This document shows positions 9,451-18,639 of a stretch of 64,000 nt of DNA, piece by piece. The translations under genes and the position numbers were made by a program. Every line of letters starts with the position of its first letter. Position 1 is the first letter of the stretch. The notes beneath the pieces are model-generated. The model had not been told where the DNA came from. It worked only from the letters and a program-made list of their open reading frames with translations, and did not search any database. Origin of the DNA: Geosporobacter ferrireducens (GTDB lineage: Bacteria > Bacillota > Clostridia > Peptostreptococcales > Thermotaleaceae); assembly GCF_001750685.1 (NCBI RefSeq), contig NZ_CP017269.1, positions 4,071,416 to 4,135,415 on the forward strand. The letters run 5' to 3'.

Positions 9451-10026
9451 TTGGATATAAAAGAACTGTTAAGTAAAAATCCTTTAATTGCTGCGGCTCA
9501 GCATGATACTTTAGAACTTGCTGTAGCATCTAAAGTATCGTCTATCATATTAATGAATGGAAAACTAAACGAGCTCATGGGCCGGGATTTTCAAAAGTAT
9601 AACAAGAAAAAACCTATATTGTTGCATGCCGATTTGATAAAGGGATTGTCCAATGACAGAGAAGCTATAAACTTTATCAAAGAATATATCAATCCTGCAG
9701 GAATTGTCTCAACGAAAAGCACCCTGTTAAGGGCTGCTAAAAAACAGGGACTTACTACAATTCAGCGGATATTTCTTATCGATTCTAATTCGTTAAAAAG
9801 CGCTATCGAAAGTATAAAAGAAAATAATCCGGATGTAGTAGAAATTATGCCCGGTTGGGTCTATCCCATTGCTGAAGGCATAAAAAAAGAAACCAATAAA
9901 CCCATCGTATTGGGTGGATTAATCAATCATAAAAAGCTGGTATTGGATATCATAAAATACGGTTCCTATGGCATATCCAGCAGTAAAGTTGATTTATGGA
10001 ATATGGACATAAGCAGTGAAGGTTGA
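9451..10026 (+). CDS. glpP: GlpP-like glycerol-3-phosphate-responsive antiterminator
   Basis: This 191 aa protein matches the GlpP family, a TIM-barrel-like RNA-binding regulator that in Bacillus binds glycerol-3-phosphate and lets RNA polymerase read through leader terminators of glp genes. Family patterns seen are NPLIAAAQHD, HADLIKGLSND, GIVSTKSTLL and the C-terminal EIMPGWVYPI and PIVLGGLI. The start is TTG with a GGTGGATG ribosome site. It stands alone between modC and a Ugp-like importer. Control of that importer is inferred from position only, since no clear GlpP target hairpin was found upstream of 10334. Confidence 0.85.
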   Translation: MDIKELLSKNPLIAAAQHDTLELAVASKVSSIILMNGKLNELMGRDFQKYNKKKPILLHADLIKGLSNDREAINFIKEYINPAGIVSTKSTLLRAAKKQGLTTIQRIFLIDSNSLKSAIESIKENNPDVVEIMPGWVYPIAEGIKKETNKPIVLGGLINHKKLVLDIIKYGSYGISSSKVDLWNMDISSEG

Positions 10027-10333
10027 TATAGAGGTTTTCTGTTGAAGAAATTAAATTTTTAGAGACAGCATACATAATAAATCTAATTGAATAAGCATGC
10101 ATGGTTAGTGGTGGAGATTTGAGAAAACCGTTAGTCATCTTCTTTAATAAAACATACTTGTAAAGTGTATGAATTATAAACTCTGTTACAAAGAAAGAGG
10201 GTGTTCTATCGTTTATTCAGTCTTCATTTTTTTTGCTGCTGTTTTATTAAAAATTAAAGAAGCTTTACAGGTGAGTAAACAGGAAGATTAACCATAAAAA
10301 AATAAAAAATAGATTTACTTAGGGGGAGAGAAA
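10027..10333 (+). other. Intergenic leader before the ABC importer
   Basis: AT-rich spacer of 307 bp. An open frame at 10208-10291 would encode a 27-residue membrane-like peptide (YSVFIFFAAVLLKIKEAL core) after an AAAGAGGGTG ribosome-like site, but its first codon would be ATC, so it is not called. A purine-rich site GGGGGAGAG precedes the ATG at 10334. Confidence 0.4.
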
Positions 10334-11653
10334 ATGAAAAAAAACATTCTAAAAGCAGCTTCACTAACGACTATGCTTGCATTGTTCCTGGCAGGATGTG
10401 GAACGGCTGTACCCGGTTCCCAGGCAGATGGAGGACAATCTGCGGCAAAAACTGAAAAGATCCGGATTGAATACTGGCATCCCAATGCAGAAACCCAAGG
10501 GGGACAAACGGTAGAAAAATTGGTAAATGATTTTAATGCACAAAGCGAAACCGTAGAGGTTGTGGCCAGATTTAATCCGGATATGTATAAGGGATTGCTG
10601 CAAAACCTGCAGGCGGAGGTTGCAACGGGAAAATCTCCAGCGGTCGTGCAAGTTGGCTGGGCATTTTTGGACTATTTCTCCAATAATTTTGATTATACAC
10701 CACCCCAGGAAATTATCGATACCTATTTTCCGGAGGACAAGAATTTTATAAAGGATAACTTCTTGCCCAATATACTGGACCTTGCAAAAAATAAGGAAAA
10801 CATCCAGGTGGGTATCCCCTATTCCCTGAGTACTCCAGTGCTTTATATCAATAGAGATATCTTAAGGGAAGCAGGCTTAGACGAAAATGGCCCTAAGACC
10901 TGGGAAGAACTTGTAGCTTTCGCAAATACAATCAAAGAAAAAACAGGCAAGTACGGTTTCTATATGCAAGAACCGGCAGATAACTGGGCAACCCAGGCGC
11001 TATTAGAAAGCAACGGTGCCAGAATGATGACCGACGGAAAGGCGAGCTTTGCCTCTGAAGAAGGCATTCAGGCCTATGAAGCCTATGCAGATATGGTGGT
11101 AAAAACAAAATCTGCATTACATATTTCTTGGGGTGAAGGGGTTCAATCCTTTATTGACGGCAACGTGGGCATGCTTTTTACAACCATCGCCCAAAGAGCA
11201 AATGTTCAAAAAGGCGCTGCCTTTGATGTTGCAGCCATTAACGCTCCTTCATGGCAAGGAAAACCAAAGCGCCTGCCTGCGGGGGGCTGCTTCCTGGCCA
11301 TAACGGCCCAAACAGAAGAGGAGAAAAAAGCCGCTTGGGAATTTGAAAGATATTTATATAGCATCGAGTCTATCGCCGAATGGACAAAGGGTACGGGGTA
11401 CGTACCGCCAAGAAAAGATGTAGCAACAGCAGAGAATGGGTTAAAGCAATTCTTAGAAGAAAACAAAATGATGGCAGCAGCCACCACACAAATGGATGGG
11501 GTTGTATCCTGGACCTCATTTCCAGGGGATGCAGGTCTTCAAGCAGAACAAGTATTGCTGGATACCAGGGATCAAATCCTGGGTGGTAAAGTATCTGCTA
11601 GAGACGGATTGGTAGCAGCTCAAGAAAAAATCAATCAACTACTCAGTCAATAG
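10334..11653 (+). CDS. ABC transporter substrate-binding lipoprotein (UgpB-like)
   Basis: This 439 aa extracellular binding protein belongs to family 1 (sugar or glycerol-phosphate type). It has a lipoprotein signal with lipobox LFLAGCG, the early strand IEYWHPNAET and the central PAVVQVGWAF. It is the first gene of an importer operon (10334-14598). The substrate cannot be read directly. Its UgpBAEC-like layout and neighbours (GlpP, a sugar-phosphate isomerase fold and a glycyl-radical enzyme) suggest a polyol, sugar or glycerophosphodiester. Confidence 0.88.
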   Translation: MKKNILKAASLTTMLALFLAGCGTAVPGSQADGGQSAAKTEKIRIEYWHPNAETQGGQTVEKLVNDFNAQSETVEVVARFNPDMYKGLLQNLQAEVATGKSPAVVQVGWAFLDYFSNNFDYTPPQEIIDTYFPEDKNFIKDNFLPNILDLAKNKENIQVGIPYSLSTPVLYINRDILREAGLDENGPKTWEELVAFANTIKEKTGKYGFYMQEPADNWATQALLESNGARMMTDGKASFASEEGIQAYEAYADMVVKTKSALHISWGEGVQSFIDGNVGMLFTTIAQRANVQKGAAFDVAAINAPSWQGKPKRLPAGGCFLAITAQTEEEKKAAWEFERYLYSIESIAEWTKGTGYVPPRKDVATAENGLKQFLEENKMMAAATTQMDGVVSWTSFPGDAGLQAEQVLLDTRDQILGGKVSARDGLVAAQEKINQLLSQ

Positions 11654-11668
11654 TTGCCAACAGATTCA

Positions 11669-11703
11669 TTGTAAAAGGCAGAGTTCCCCTCTGTCTTTTA
11701 CAA
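11669..11703 (+). terminator. Hairpin between binding protein and permease genes
   Basis: A 15-bp stem starting TTGTAAAAG and ending CTTTTACAA lies in the 72-bp gap. Such stems commonly protect the 3' end of binding-protein mRNA or partly terminate it, which would make more binding protein than permease. It has no long T tract. Confidence 0.6.
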
Positions 11704-11725
11704 TACTTAAAGGGGGCGTATATAT

Positions 11726-12676
11726 ATGGAAAGCAGAGAAGAAATACTGCTATACAGAAAAAAAGAAAGGGTCCAGAAAGCAAAAATACTAGATTTTCGG
11801 ACCAAAGAAAAAATAATTGCATACCTGTTTATTTTGCCATCCTTCACAGTTTTTTCCCTATTTATGTTTTGGCCTTTGCTAAGAACCATTTACTTAAGCT
11901 TTTTTTCATGGAATATGATTAAACCCACCAAGACATTTGTAGGGTTTGATAATTATGCTGCTTTATTCAAAGATCCCCTTACCTATAAGGTTATGGGGAA
12001 TACATTGGCCTATATACTGATTCTGCTCATAGTAAACTGCGTTGCACCCTACATATTATCCTTTATTCTCTCTGCGGTGATCAAAAGGGGGAAAGAATTT
12101 TACAAAAGTGTGATTTTTTTACCCAGTGTAATCTCCTTAGTCGTAGGGTCCATTCTATACTTATGGATTCTGAATCCTATTTCAGGGCCTTTGGCAATCA
12201 TTGCGAAGATGCTGGGGATAACCCTGCCCATATGGAGTAAAACAGAGGGGCTTGTCATTGTAGTATTGAGTATCATAACAAGCTGGAAGATCTTTGGCTA
12301 TAACTTTATTGTTATCCTTGCAGGGGTGTCAGGGGTATCCAGTGAGGTGATTGAGGCTGCAAAGCTGGATCATGTACCCTTGCATAGAATATTTCTTGAT
12401 ATTGTACTGCCTATGAGCAGTGCAACGGGAATTTATGTTTTCGTTATGACCATTGTGCAGGGCCTTCAATACGTATTTACCCCTATCAAGGTGATTACCC
12501 AGGGAGGGCCAGATAATGGCAGCTCCAATGCCATTTATAATGCTTATCAGGAGGCCTTTGTACTATACCGGACGGGTACGGCATCGGCCTTTGCCATTGT
12601 GACCATGGGACTATTTGTCCTGTTGCTTATTTTAGAATTTAAGTTTGTGGAAAGGGGCGTGTACTATGAAAATTAG
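11726..12676 (+). CDS. ABC transporter permease (UgpA/MalF-like)
   Basis: This 316 aa inner-membrane protein has six predicted transmembrane segments after a basic N-terminus. The permease EAA loop is present as EAAKLDHVPLHRIFLDIVLP, and the C-terminal part has TQGGPDNGSS, a motif common in sugar permeases. It overlaps the second permease gene by 11 bp, so the pair is made together as the heterodimeric channel. Confidence 0.9.
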   Translation: MESREEILLYRKKERVQKAKILDFRTKEKIIAYLFILPSFTVFSLFMFWPLLRTIYLSFFSWNMIKPTKTFVGFDNYAALFKDPLTYKVMGNTLAYILILLIVNCVAPYILSFILSAVIKRGKEFYKSVIFLPSVISLVVGSILYLWILNPISGPLAIIAKMLGITLPIWSKTEGLVIVVLSIITSWKIFGYNFIVILAGVSGVSSEVIEAAKLDHVPLHRIFLDIVLPMSSATGIYVFVMTIVQGLQYVFTPIKVITQGGPDNGSSNAIYNAYQEAFVLYRTGTASAFAIVTMGLFVLLLILEFKFVERGVYYEN

Positions 12677-13493
12677 ATGTACAGCGGAGCTCAAGTGGCA
12701 TGTGATGCTGGGCCTGTTTGTGGCTCTTTCCCTTTTTCCCATTGTCTTTGCCATATCCAGTTCCTTTAAAGACTTGAATGAAGCCTATCAGCATGCCTTT
12801 GGGTTAATTCCCCGTAATCCTACCCTAGGTAATTATATGCAGGTATTTACAAGGCTGCCCTTTTTGCAAATCACAGGCAATACCTTTTTTATTGCAGCCT
12901 CTGTAACCCTGTTTAAAACCATAACAGCTATTTTTGCTGCCTATGCCTTTGTATATTTTGATTTTAAATATAAAAACATTTTATATTTTGTCCTCATCAG
13001 CACGATTTTTATCCCATTTACCGTAACCATGATACCCAATTACCTGACCATTTCAAAGCTGGGTTTCAGCGATAAATTATTGGGGGTTATTTTACCCCAG
13101 CTCAGTGATGCCACAGGAATTTTTCTCATTCGGCAGGCGATGCGGACCATCCCACCCTCTTTGATAGAAGTAGCAAAATTAGAAAAGACGGGTCATTTTA
13201 AAACTTTAAAAGATATTGTCGTACCGCTGGTAAAACCGGCTGTGATTTCTTCAGCCATCCTATTTTTTATTAACGCATGGAATGAATATGTATGGCCTGT
13301 ATTGATCCTAAAATCAAAAGAAAAATTTACCCTGCCCCTAGCCTTGCAGTTGTTTATCAGTGCAGAAGGAGGAACAGACTTTACCATTGCCATGGCCGTG
13401 TCGGTTATGACGATGATCATACCATTGACCTTATATATTATTTTTCAAAAGTATATTATCAACACCTTTGCATCATCAGGAATAAAAGGGTAG
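12666..13493 (+). CDS. ABC transporter permease (UgpE/MalG-like)
   Basis: This 275 aa second permease has about six membrane spans and an EAA-type loop (EVAKLEKTGHFKTLKDIVVP), followed by NAWNEYVWPVLIL, typical of the MalG/UgpE group. The ATG at 12666 is chosen over an upstream TTG because AAAGGGG at 12651-12657 is well placed. It overlaps the first permease by 11 bp. Confidence 0.9.
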   Translation: MKIRCTAELKWHVMLGLFVALSLFPIVFAISSSFKDLNEAYQHAFGLIPRNPTLGNYMQVFTRLPFLQITGNTFFIAASVTLFKTITAIFAAYAFVYFDFKYKNILYFVLISTIFIPFTVTMIPNYLTISKLGFSDKLLGVILPQLSDATGIFLIRQAMRTIPPSLIEVAKLEKTGHFKTLKDIVVPLVKPAVISSAILFFINAWNEYVWPVLILKSKEKFTLPLALQLFISAEGGTDFTIAMAVSVMTMIIPLTLYIIFQKYIINTFASSGIKG

Positions 13494-13503
13494 GAGGACT
13501 GGA

Positions 13504-14598
13504 ATGAAAGAAATTGTCTTTGAAAATGTATGCAAACACTATGGTAAAAACCTGGTCGTCAATCATTTAAATCTGACCATAAGAGCGGGAGAACGGCTAA
13601 TACTGTTGGGTCCATCGGGCTGCGGCAAATCAACAACCCTTAGAATTATTTCAGGCTTGGAAAATATAAGCTCCGGAAAACTTTATATGGGCGGAAAATG
13701 CGTCAACGATGTGCCCAGTGGCGACAGAAATATCGCCATGGTATTTCAAAATTATGCACTCTTTCCCCATATGACCGTAGAAGAGAATATCACCTATGGC
13801 TTGAAGGTCCATAAGGTACCGAAAGGGGATATTGAAGAAAGGCTAAAATCTGCTTTACAGATGCTTCGTTTGGAAGGGTTGGAGAAACGGAAGCCTAAAG
13901 AATTATCGGGAGGCCAGCGTCAAAGAGTAGCCCTTGCCCGTGCTGTAGTCAAAAGAAGTGACTTTTTTTTACTGGATGAACCTTTATCCAATCTGGATGC
14001 ACAGCTAAGAGGTCATGCGCGAAAAGAACTGGTTAAAATTCATGAAATGTACCGCCAGACATTTGTATATGTTACCCATGATCAGGTAGAAGCGATGACG
14101 ATTGGGGACAGAGTGGCCTTAATGAATAAAGGGGTTTTGCAAATGGTGGATACACCGGATAATGTATACAACAGGCCAGCCAATGTATTCACCGCTAAAT
14201 TTATTGGTGCTCCGGCTGCCAATGTATTGGATGCGGATTACTGGGAAAATGGTCTTATTGTAGGAAAACAAAAACTATTGCTGCCGGAAATGTGGATAGA
14301 GCAAGTGAAGAAAAGCAGATCAAATGAATTTGCCTTCGGTATAAGGCCGGAACACATCCAGTTAAGCAAGGCCCCTATAGCAAATGCTTTTAAGGGACGG
14401 GTAAAGTATATTGAAAACTATGGAAACCGGTTTGGCATCTATTTTGAAATAGAAGGCAATGAAATTATCGCCATGGCTGATGAAAATGATCTAAGCGCCA
14501 ATGATACGGTATATTTTCAGCCGGACTTTGCAAAAATTCATTTATTTGATCGAAGCACCACAAATTCAATCGGATATCCAAAGGAGCTGATAGGATGA
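13504..14598 (+). CDS. ABC transporter ATP-binding protein (UgpC/MalK-like)
   Basis: This 364 aa ATPase of the MalK/UgpC group has Walker A GPSGCGKS, Q-loop MVFQNYALFPHM, signature LSGGQRQR, Walker B FFLLDEPLSNLDA and H-loop VTHDQVEAM. The C-terminal third holds the OB-fold regulatory domain (FGIRPEHIQL). It completes the importer, so no outside ATPase is needed. It overlaps the next gene by 4 bp (ATGA type), which ties the TIM-barrel protein into the same operon. Confidence 0.92.
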   Translation: MKEIVFENVCKHYGKNLVVNHLNLTIRAGERLILLGPSGCGKSTTLRIISGLENISSGKLYMGGKCVNDVPSGDRNIAMVFQNYALFPHMTVEENITYGLKVHKVPKGDIEERLKSALQMLRLEGLEKRKPKELSGGQRQRVALARAVVKRSDFFLLDEPLSNLDAQLRGHARKELVKIHEMYRQTFVYVTHDQVEAMTIGDRVALMNKGVLQMVDTPDNVYNRPANVFTAKFIGAPAANVLDADYWENGLIVGKQKLLLPEMWIEQVKKSRSNEFAFGIRPEHIQLSKAPIANAFKGRVKYIENYGNRFGIYFEIEGNEIIAMADENDLSANDTVYFQPDFAKIHLFDRSTTNSIGYPKELIG

Positions 14599-15419
14599 AC
14601 ATTTATATTAGTACCAATTTATACCCGGCCAACGAGCTGGAGCAGATTTTTCAGTTGATGGAAAGAATTCAGGATGAGGCTGTAGGCATAGAGCTTTTTC
14701 CAGAGTGGCATGACAGCCGGTTTGCAGACACCCTCAGCAAAAATTTAGACCGGTTTAAAGCATATCCTTCTGCCCTTCATGGGCCCTATTATTACACAGA
14801 ACACGCAAAGAAAAAGGGGTGTACAGAATACGAGACTGCAAAGGCCTATTTTATAAAAACCCTTGAGCTGGCAAAAGAATTAAACAGCAAATACATTGTG
14901 TATCATCATAACAACTGCCCGGTAAATCCTGAAAATAGAGATGAAATACTAAAGAATTCAGTGGAAAATCTGCTGGAGTTAGATGCATTGGCAAAGGATT
15001 ATCATGTGGCGATTGTGGTAGAAAATGCCGGTGTTCTTTCCAGGGGCAATATGCTCTTTGATGAAAGTCAATTTATTGAGCTGGCAAAAAATATGGATAA
15101 CCGGATATTGATCGATATTGGCCATGCCTTTGCAAACAACTGGAATTTAGATTATGTGATCAGTGCATTAAAAGATAAAATAGTATCCTATCATCTTCAT
15201 AACAATGATGGTGTAGAAGATCACCATAACCGGATAAGAGACGGAAAATTCAACATCAATGATTTTTTCGAAAGCTATAAAAAATATACACCGAAGGCAG
15301 ATTTAGTGATTGAATATGGTAAGGGCTGCAGAGAAGATATGGAGGGTATCTTAAAAGATGTTTATGAAATAAGAGAGACACTGGGATTGCCAAATCTGTG
15401 CAAGGGGAGCTTGACATAG
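14595..15419 (+). CDS. Sugar phosphate isomerase/epimerase-like TIM-barrel protein
   Basis: This 274 aa protein has the xylose-isomerase-like TIM-barrel fold. Likely divalent-metal ligands are the Glu in VVENAG, the Asp in LIDIGHAF, the His in SYHLHNNDG and the Glu in LVIEYGKG. This family includes sugar epimerases, hydroxypyruvate isomerases and dehydratases. Its 4-bp overlap with the importer ATPase gene indicates that it acts on the imported compound or the product of the glycyl-radical enzyme downstream. The exact reaction is unknown. Confidence 0.8.
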   Translation: MNIYISTNLYPANELEQIFQLMERIQDEAVGIELFPEWHDSRFADTLSKNLDRFKAYPSALHGPYYYTEHAKKKGCTEYETAKAYFIKTLELAKELNSKYIVYHHNNCPVNPENRDEILKNSVENLLELDALAKDYHVAIVVENAGVLSRGNMLFDESQFIELAKNMDNRILIDIGHAFANNWNLDYVISALKDKIVSYHLHNNDGVEDHHNRIRDGKFNINDFFESYKKYTPKADLVIEYGKGCREDMEGILKDVYEIRETLGLPNLCKGSLT

Positions 15420-15431
15420 ATGAAATAAATA

Positions 15432-15497
15432 TTGACATGAAATGATCCAGGTGGTATGCTAATGGCAAGATATGTTATAACGCATACTGTGCAGTAT
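15432..15497 (+). promoter_or_regulatory. Promoter and operator of the HTH-cupin regulator gene
   Basis: TTGACA (15432-15437), a 17-bp spacer and TATGCT (15455-15460) form a good promoter. Just downstream lie ATGTTATAACGCA (15472-15484) and the palindrome ATACTG-TG-CAGTAT (15484-15497). The same 13 bases recur at 16141-16153 before the glycyl-radical enzyme gene, so this is probably the site for the adjacent regulator. Confidence 0.65.
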
Positions 15498-15536
15498 AGC
15501 AGATGGAAAAAAAGTATTAAGTGAGGCGGATATAAA

Positions 15537-16085
15537 TTGAATGACCCAACATTGAATATAGGTTCTGTATTGAAAAGGGTGCGCTTTGAAAGAGGATTGA
15601 CTTTAGAGGAGACGGCGAATCTAACCGGAGTGAGTAAAGCCATGCTGGGTCAAATCGAAAGAGGTGAATCCAATCCTACCATATCAACCTTGTGGAAGAT
15701 TTCTACAGGTTTGCGGATTTCATTCTCTGAGTTGTTAGGCAGTGACACCAATCGTTATGAAGCAATATCCATAGACGATCTGGATCCGGTATATGAATCC
15801 GATGGAAAAATGATATTGTATAACGTATTTCCTTTCGGTCCAATGGCAGGCTTTGAGTATTTTTATATTCAATTAATTCCCGGTGCGATACATGTTTCTA
15901 CACCCCATCAAAACTCAACGGAAGAATATATTGTGGTAACCAAAGGGACCTTGGTGCTGACAGTAGAAGACCAGACCTTTGAACTTGCTGCACCATCGGC
16001 CTTAAAATTCAAGTCCAATAAAAATCATACCTATAGTAATCCATACGACACCGAAGTCATATTCCAAAATATCGTTAAATACTAA
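15537..16085 (+). CDS. XRE-family regulator with C-terminal cupin domain
   Basis: This 182 aa protein has an N-terminal helix-turn-helix (residues about 8-65; LTLEETANLTGVSKAMLGQI) and a C-terminal small-molecule-binding cupin (about 100-180; HVSTPHQNSTEEYIVVTKGT). Such proteins regulate small metabolic units in response to the substrate. The TTG start has GAGGCGG 7 bp upstream. It sits between the importer/isomerase operon and the glycyl-radical enzyme; identical 13-bp sites at its own promoter and the enzyme promoter suggest autoregulation plus control of the enzyme. Confidence 0.9.
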   Translation: MNDPTLNIGSVLKRVRFERGLTLEETANLTGVSKAMLGQIERGESNPTISTLWKISTGLRISFSELLGSDTNRYEAISIDDLDPVYESDGKMILYNVFPFGPMAGFEYFYIQLIPGAIHVSTPHQNSTEEYIVVTKGTLVLTVEDQTFELAAPSALKFKSNKNHTYSNPYDTEVIFQNIVKY

Positions 16086-16088
16086 AAT

Positions 16089-16130
16089 GAATCCAGCATA
16101 TTGCCAGCCATATAGGCTGGATTTATTTTA
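16089..16130 (+). terminator. Terminator after the HTH-cupin gene
   Basis: AATCCAGC pairs with GCTGGATT, with an alternative inner stem CCAGCC/GGCTGG, followed by TTATTTTA. It separates the regulator transcript from the glycyl-radical enzyme promoter. Confidence 0.7.
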
Positions 16131-16136
16131 AGAATG

Positions 16137-16164
16137 TTGGATGTTATAACGCACAACATATACT
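16137..16164 (+). promoter_or_regulatory. Promoter of glycyl-radical enzyme gene with embedded operator
   Basis: TTGGAT (16137-16142) and TATACT (16159-16164) are separated by 16 bp. ATGTTATAACGCA (16141-16153) fills the spacer and is identical to the site beside the regulator promoter. Binding here should block RNA polymerase. Confidence 0.55.
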
Positions 16165-16198
16165 AAAACATAATACATGAAAACGAAGGGGGATATTT

Positions 16199-18568
16199 AT
16201 GCTTACAGAAAAAATTGAACGGGCAAGACAAAATTATATCCATGCAAAACCGGCAATTTCCTACGAAAGAGCAAGGATTTGGACGAAATCCCATAAGCAG
16301 ACGGAAGGGGAATCTGTTGCCATAAGAAGAGCCAAGGCATTCAGGGATACCTGTGAACAGATTGAGGTATCTATTTTTGAGGGAGAGTTCATCGTGGGTG
16401 CTATTGGCGAATTCAGAAAATGCGGCATCCTGACACCGGAGTTCTCCTGGACCTGGGTAGACAGGGAAATGGACCATTTCGATAAAAGAGTTCAAGATCC
16501 ATATGTTATGACCGATGAACAAAGAGCCTTTGTCCGAAAAAATATATTTCCCTACTGGAAGGGAAAATCCTTAGAAGAAGCATTTTTAGCCCAGTTGCCG
16601 AAAGAGACTGCAAAGATTGCGGTGGATACCGGTATTATTGATAATGATTCAAAATGGAGGCAGGCTGTTGGGGAGATCACCCCTGATTATCAGGATGTGC
16701 TGTTTAAAAAGGGGTTTGGCGGGATTATCCGGGAAGCCAGAAAAAATATTGCCAAGCTTTCCCTTACCGCTGCGGAGGATATAAAAAAGCAGGAATTTTA
16801 TCATTCAATCATCATTACCTCAGAAGGAATCATTACCCTAGCAAACCGATATGCCGCAAAGGCCAGAGAGATGGCAGCCGGAGAAAAGGACGCGACCAGA
16901 AAAAGTGAATTGCTAAAAATCGCTGAAATATGCAGTAAAGTACCGGAAAATCCACCCACCACTTTTTACGAAGCCATTCAGTTTATTTGGTTTACACAAG
17001 TTGGCGGAATTCTGTCAGAAAATCCCCTGGCCTTAAATGTGGGCAGGTTTGACCAATTTATGTATCCTTACTATAAAGCGGATATGGATAAGGGAGTGAT
17101 GACAAAGGATCAAATCCAAGAGCTTATTGAAGCACTTTGGATAAAGCTGTCCGAGTGGGTTTGGACAATCTCCGCAAATACTGCTGAATTTTTTGCCGGA
17201 TACAACCAGTTTCAAAACCTGACCGTGGGAGGGAAAACCAGGGAAGGAAAAGACGCTGCCAATGATCTTTCCTATATGTGTTTGAAAGCCACTGAAAGGG
17301 TAAAAACCCACCAACCAGGTCTGAGCGTTAGGATTCATCAGGATTGTCCCAGCAGCTTTTTGGATGCGGTTACCCATCTGGTGAGTAAGGGCACCGGATT
17401 TCCGGCTATTCATAATGATACTGCCGGCTATCAAATGCTGATCAATGCAGGCTATGAGCCGGAAGATGCCAGAGACTGGAACAATTGCGGCTGTGTAGTG
17501 CCCCATTTCCGCAAAACCGGAGAATGGACTTCCGCAGTGAATATCAATTTTACTGCAGCATTGGAATTTGCGCTAAACCAAGGCAAAAGCCGGATAACAA
17601 GTGAAAAAATAGGGCTGGATGAAAAAAATCCTGCTGCCTTTGAATCCTATGAGGACGTTGAAGAAGCCTTTTACAAGCAATTTGACAACTTAATAGAGCA
17701 TTCCGTTATAGCCACTTTATTGGCGCAAAAACTTCATAAGGAAATGGTTCCAAGGCCCTTTTTATCCTCTTGCATAGAAGATTGTATGATAAAGGGCAAA
17801 GATTTGGTAGATGCCGGTGCAAAATACAACCTGGGACCGGTGCTTACAGGGATCGGCCTTGCGGTTACCTCGAACTCCCTGGCGGTCATCAAAAAACTTG
17901 TTTTTGAAGATAAGGTCACTACCATGGAAACACTGATAAAGGCGCTGGATGCAAATTGGGAGGGCTATGAAGCATTGAGACAGTTGGCCATTGCAGTTCC
18001 CAAATATGGGAATGACATGGATTATGTAGATGATATTGCGGTTAAAATGGCAAATCACTATTACAAAGAAGGGCACAAATATAAGGACATCAATGGCAAT
18101 CCTTTTAACACGGCTTTCATGGGAATTTCCAACTACCTGCCAACGGGTAAGGTGGTTGGGGCTACCCCATGCGGAAGAAAAGCCAGAGAACCATTGTCTG
18201 AAGGGGTATCCCCCTTTGCAGGTTCTGATACCTCCACCCCATTGGCAGCCATGCGTTCAGCCGCAAAACTCAATCAGGATGTACACTCCGGCGGAACCTT
18301 ATTAAACTTACGGCTGAATGAAGACTTAGTAAATACAAAAAGAGGGCAGAGCAACTTAGGGGCGATGATTCAATCCTTCTTTTCCCTAGGTGCATTCCAT
18401 GTTCAGTTTAATACCATATCCACGGAGACATTGCGCAAAGCACAACAGAATCCTGAAGATTATAAAGATTTGTTGGTTCGTGTTGCCGGATACAGTACAC
18501 AATTTGTGAATCTGTCCAGATCCATGCAAGACGCCATCATTGCAAGAACGGCTCACGAAAACTATTAA
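16199..18568 (+). CDS. Glycyl-radical enzyme with atypical CGCVV active-site loop
   Basis: This 789 aa protein belongs to the pyruvate formate-lyase/glycerol dehydratase superfamily. The glycyl radical motif RVAGYSTQF puts the radical on Gly764, 25 residues from the C-terminus as expected. Other family patterns are HVQFNTISTETLRKAQ and HQPGLSVRIH. The cysteine loop is NNCGCVVPHF, with the presumed thiyl Cys432 and a further Cys430. Known dehydratases, lyases and decarboxylases of this superfamily (glycerol, choline, hydroxyproline, isethionate, hydroxyphenylacetate) carry Cys-x-Glu here; this protein has Val434 in place of the glutamate. It also lacks the Cys-Cys pair of pyruvate formate-lyase. 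The activase follows 71 bp downstream. The reaction is therefore not predictable and may be new. Confidence 0.93.
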   Translation: MLTEKIERARQNYIHAKPAISYERARIWTKSHKQTEGESVAIRRAKAFRDTCEQIEVSIFEGEFIVGAIGEFRKCGILTPEFSWTWVDREMDHFDKRVQDPYVMTDEQRAFVRKNIFPYWKGKSLEEAFLAQLPKETAKIAVDTGIIDNDSKWRQAVGEITPDYQDVLFKKGFGGIIREARKNIAKLSLTAAEDIKKQEFYHSIIITSEGIITLANRYAAKAREMAAGEKDATRKSELLKIAEICSKVPENPPTTFYEAIQFIWFTQVGGILSENPLALNVGRFDQFMYPYYKADMDKGVMTKDQIQELIEALWIKLSEWVWTISANTAEFFAGYNQFQNLTVGGKTREGKDAANDLSYMCLKATERVKTHQPGLSVRIHQDCPSSFLDAVTHLVSKGTGFPAIHNDTAGYQMLINAGYEPEDARDWNNCGCVVPHFRKTGEWTSAVNINFTAALEFALNQGKSRITSEKIGLDEKNPAAFESYEDVEEAFYKQFDNLIEHSVIATLLAQKLHKEMVPRPFLSSCIEDCMIKGKDLVDAGAKYNLGPVLTGIGLAVTSNSLAVIKKLVFEDKVTTMETLIKALDANWEGYEALRQLAIAVPKYGNDMDYVDDIAVKMANHYYKEGHKYKDINGNPFNTAFMGISNYLPTGKVVGATPCGRKAREPLSEGVSPFAGSDTSTPLAAMRSAAKLNQDVHSGGTLLNLRLNEDLVNTKRGQSNLGAMIQSFFSLGAFHVQFNTISTETLRKAQQNPEDYKDLLVRVAGYSTQFVNLSRSMQDAIIARTAHENY

Positions 18569-18639
18569 CATTGGCGGAAAGGCATAGTCTTAGAAGGCTG
18601 TGCCTTTCCAATATCGATGATCAGCCAGGAGGCCTTTAG

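Noticed and set aside
10208..10291. 27-residue membrane-like peptide
   Set aside because: The first codon would be ATC and no conserved partner is known.
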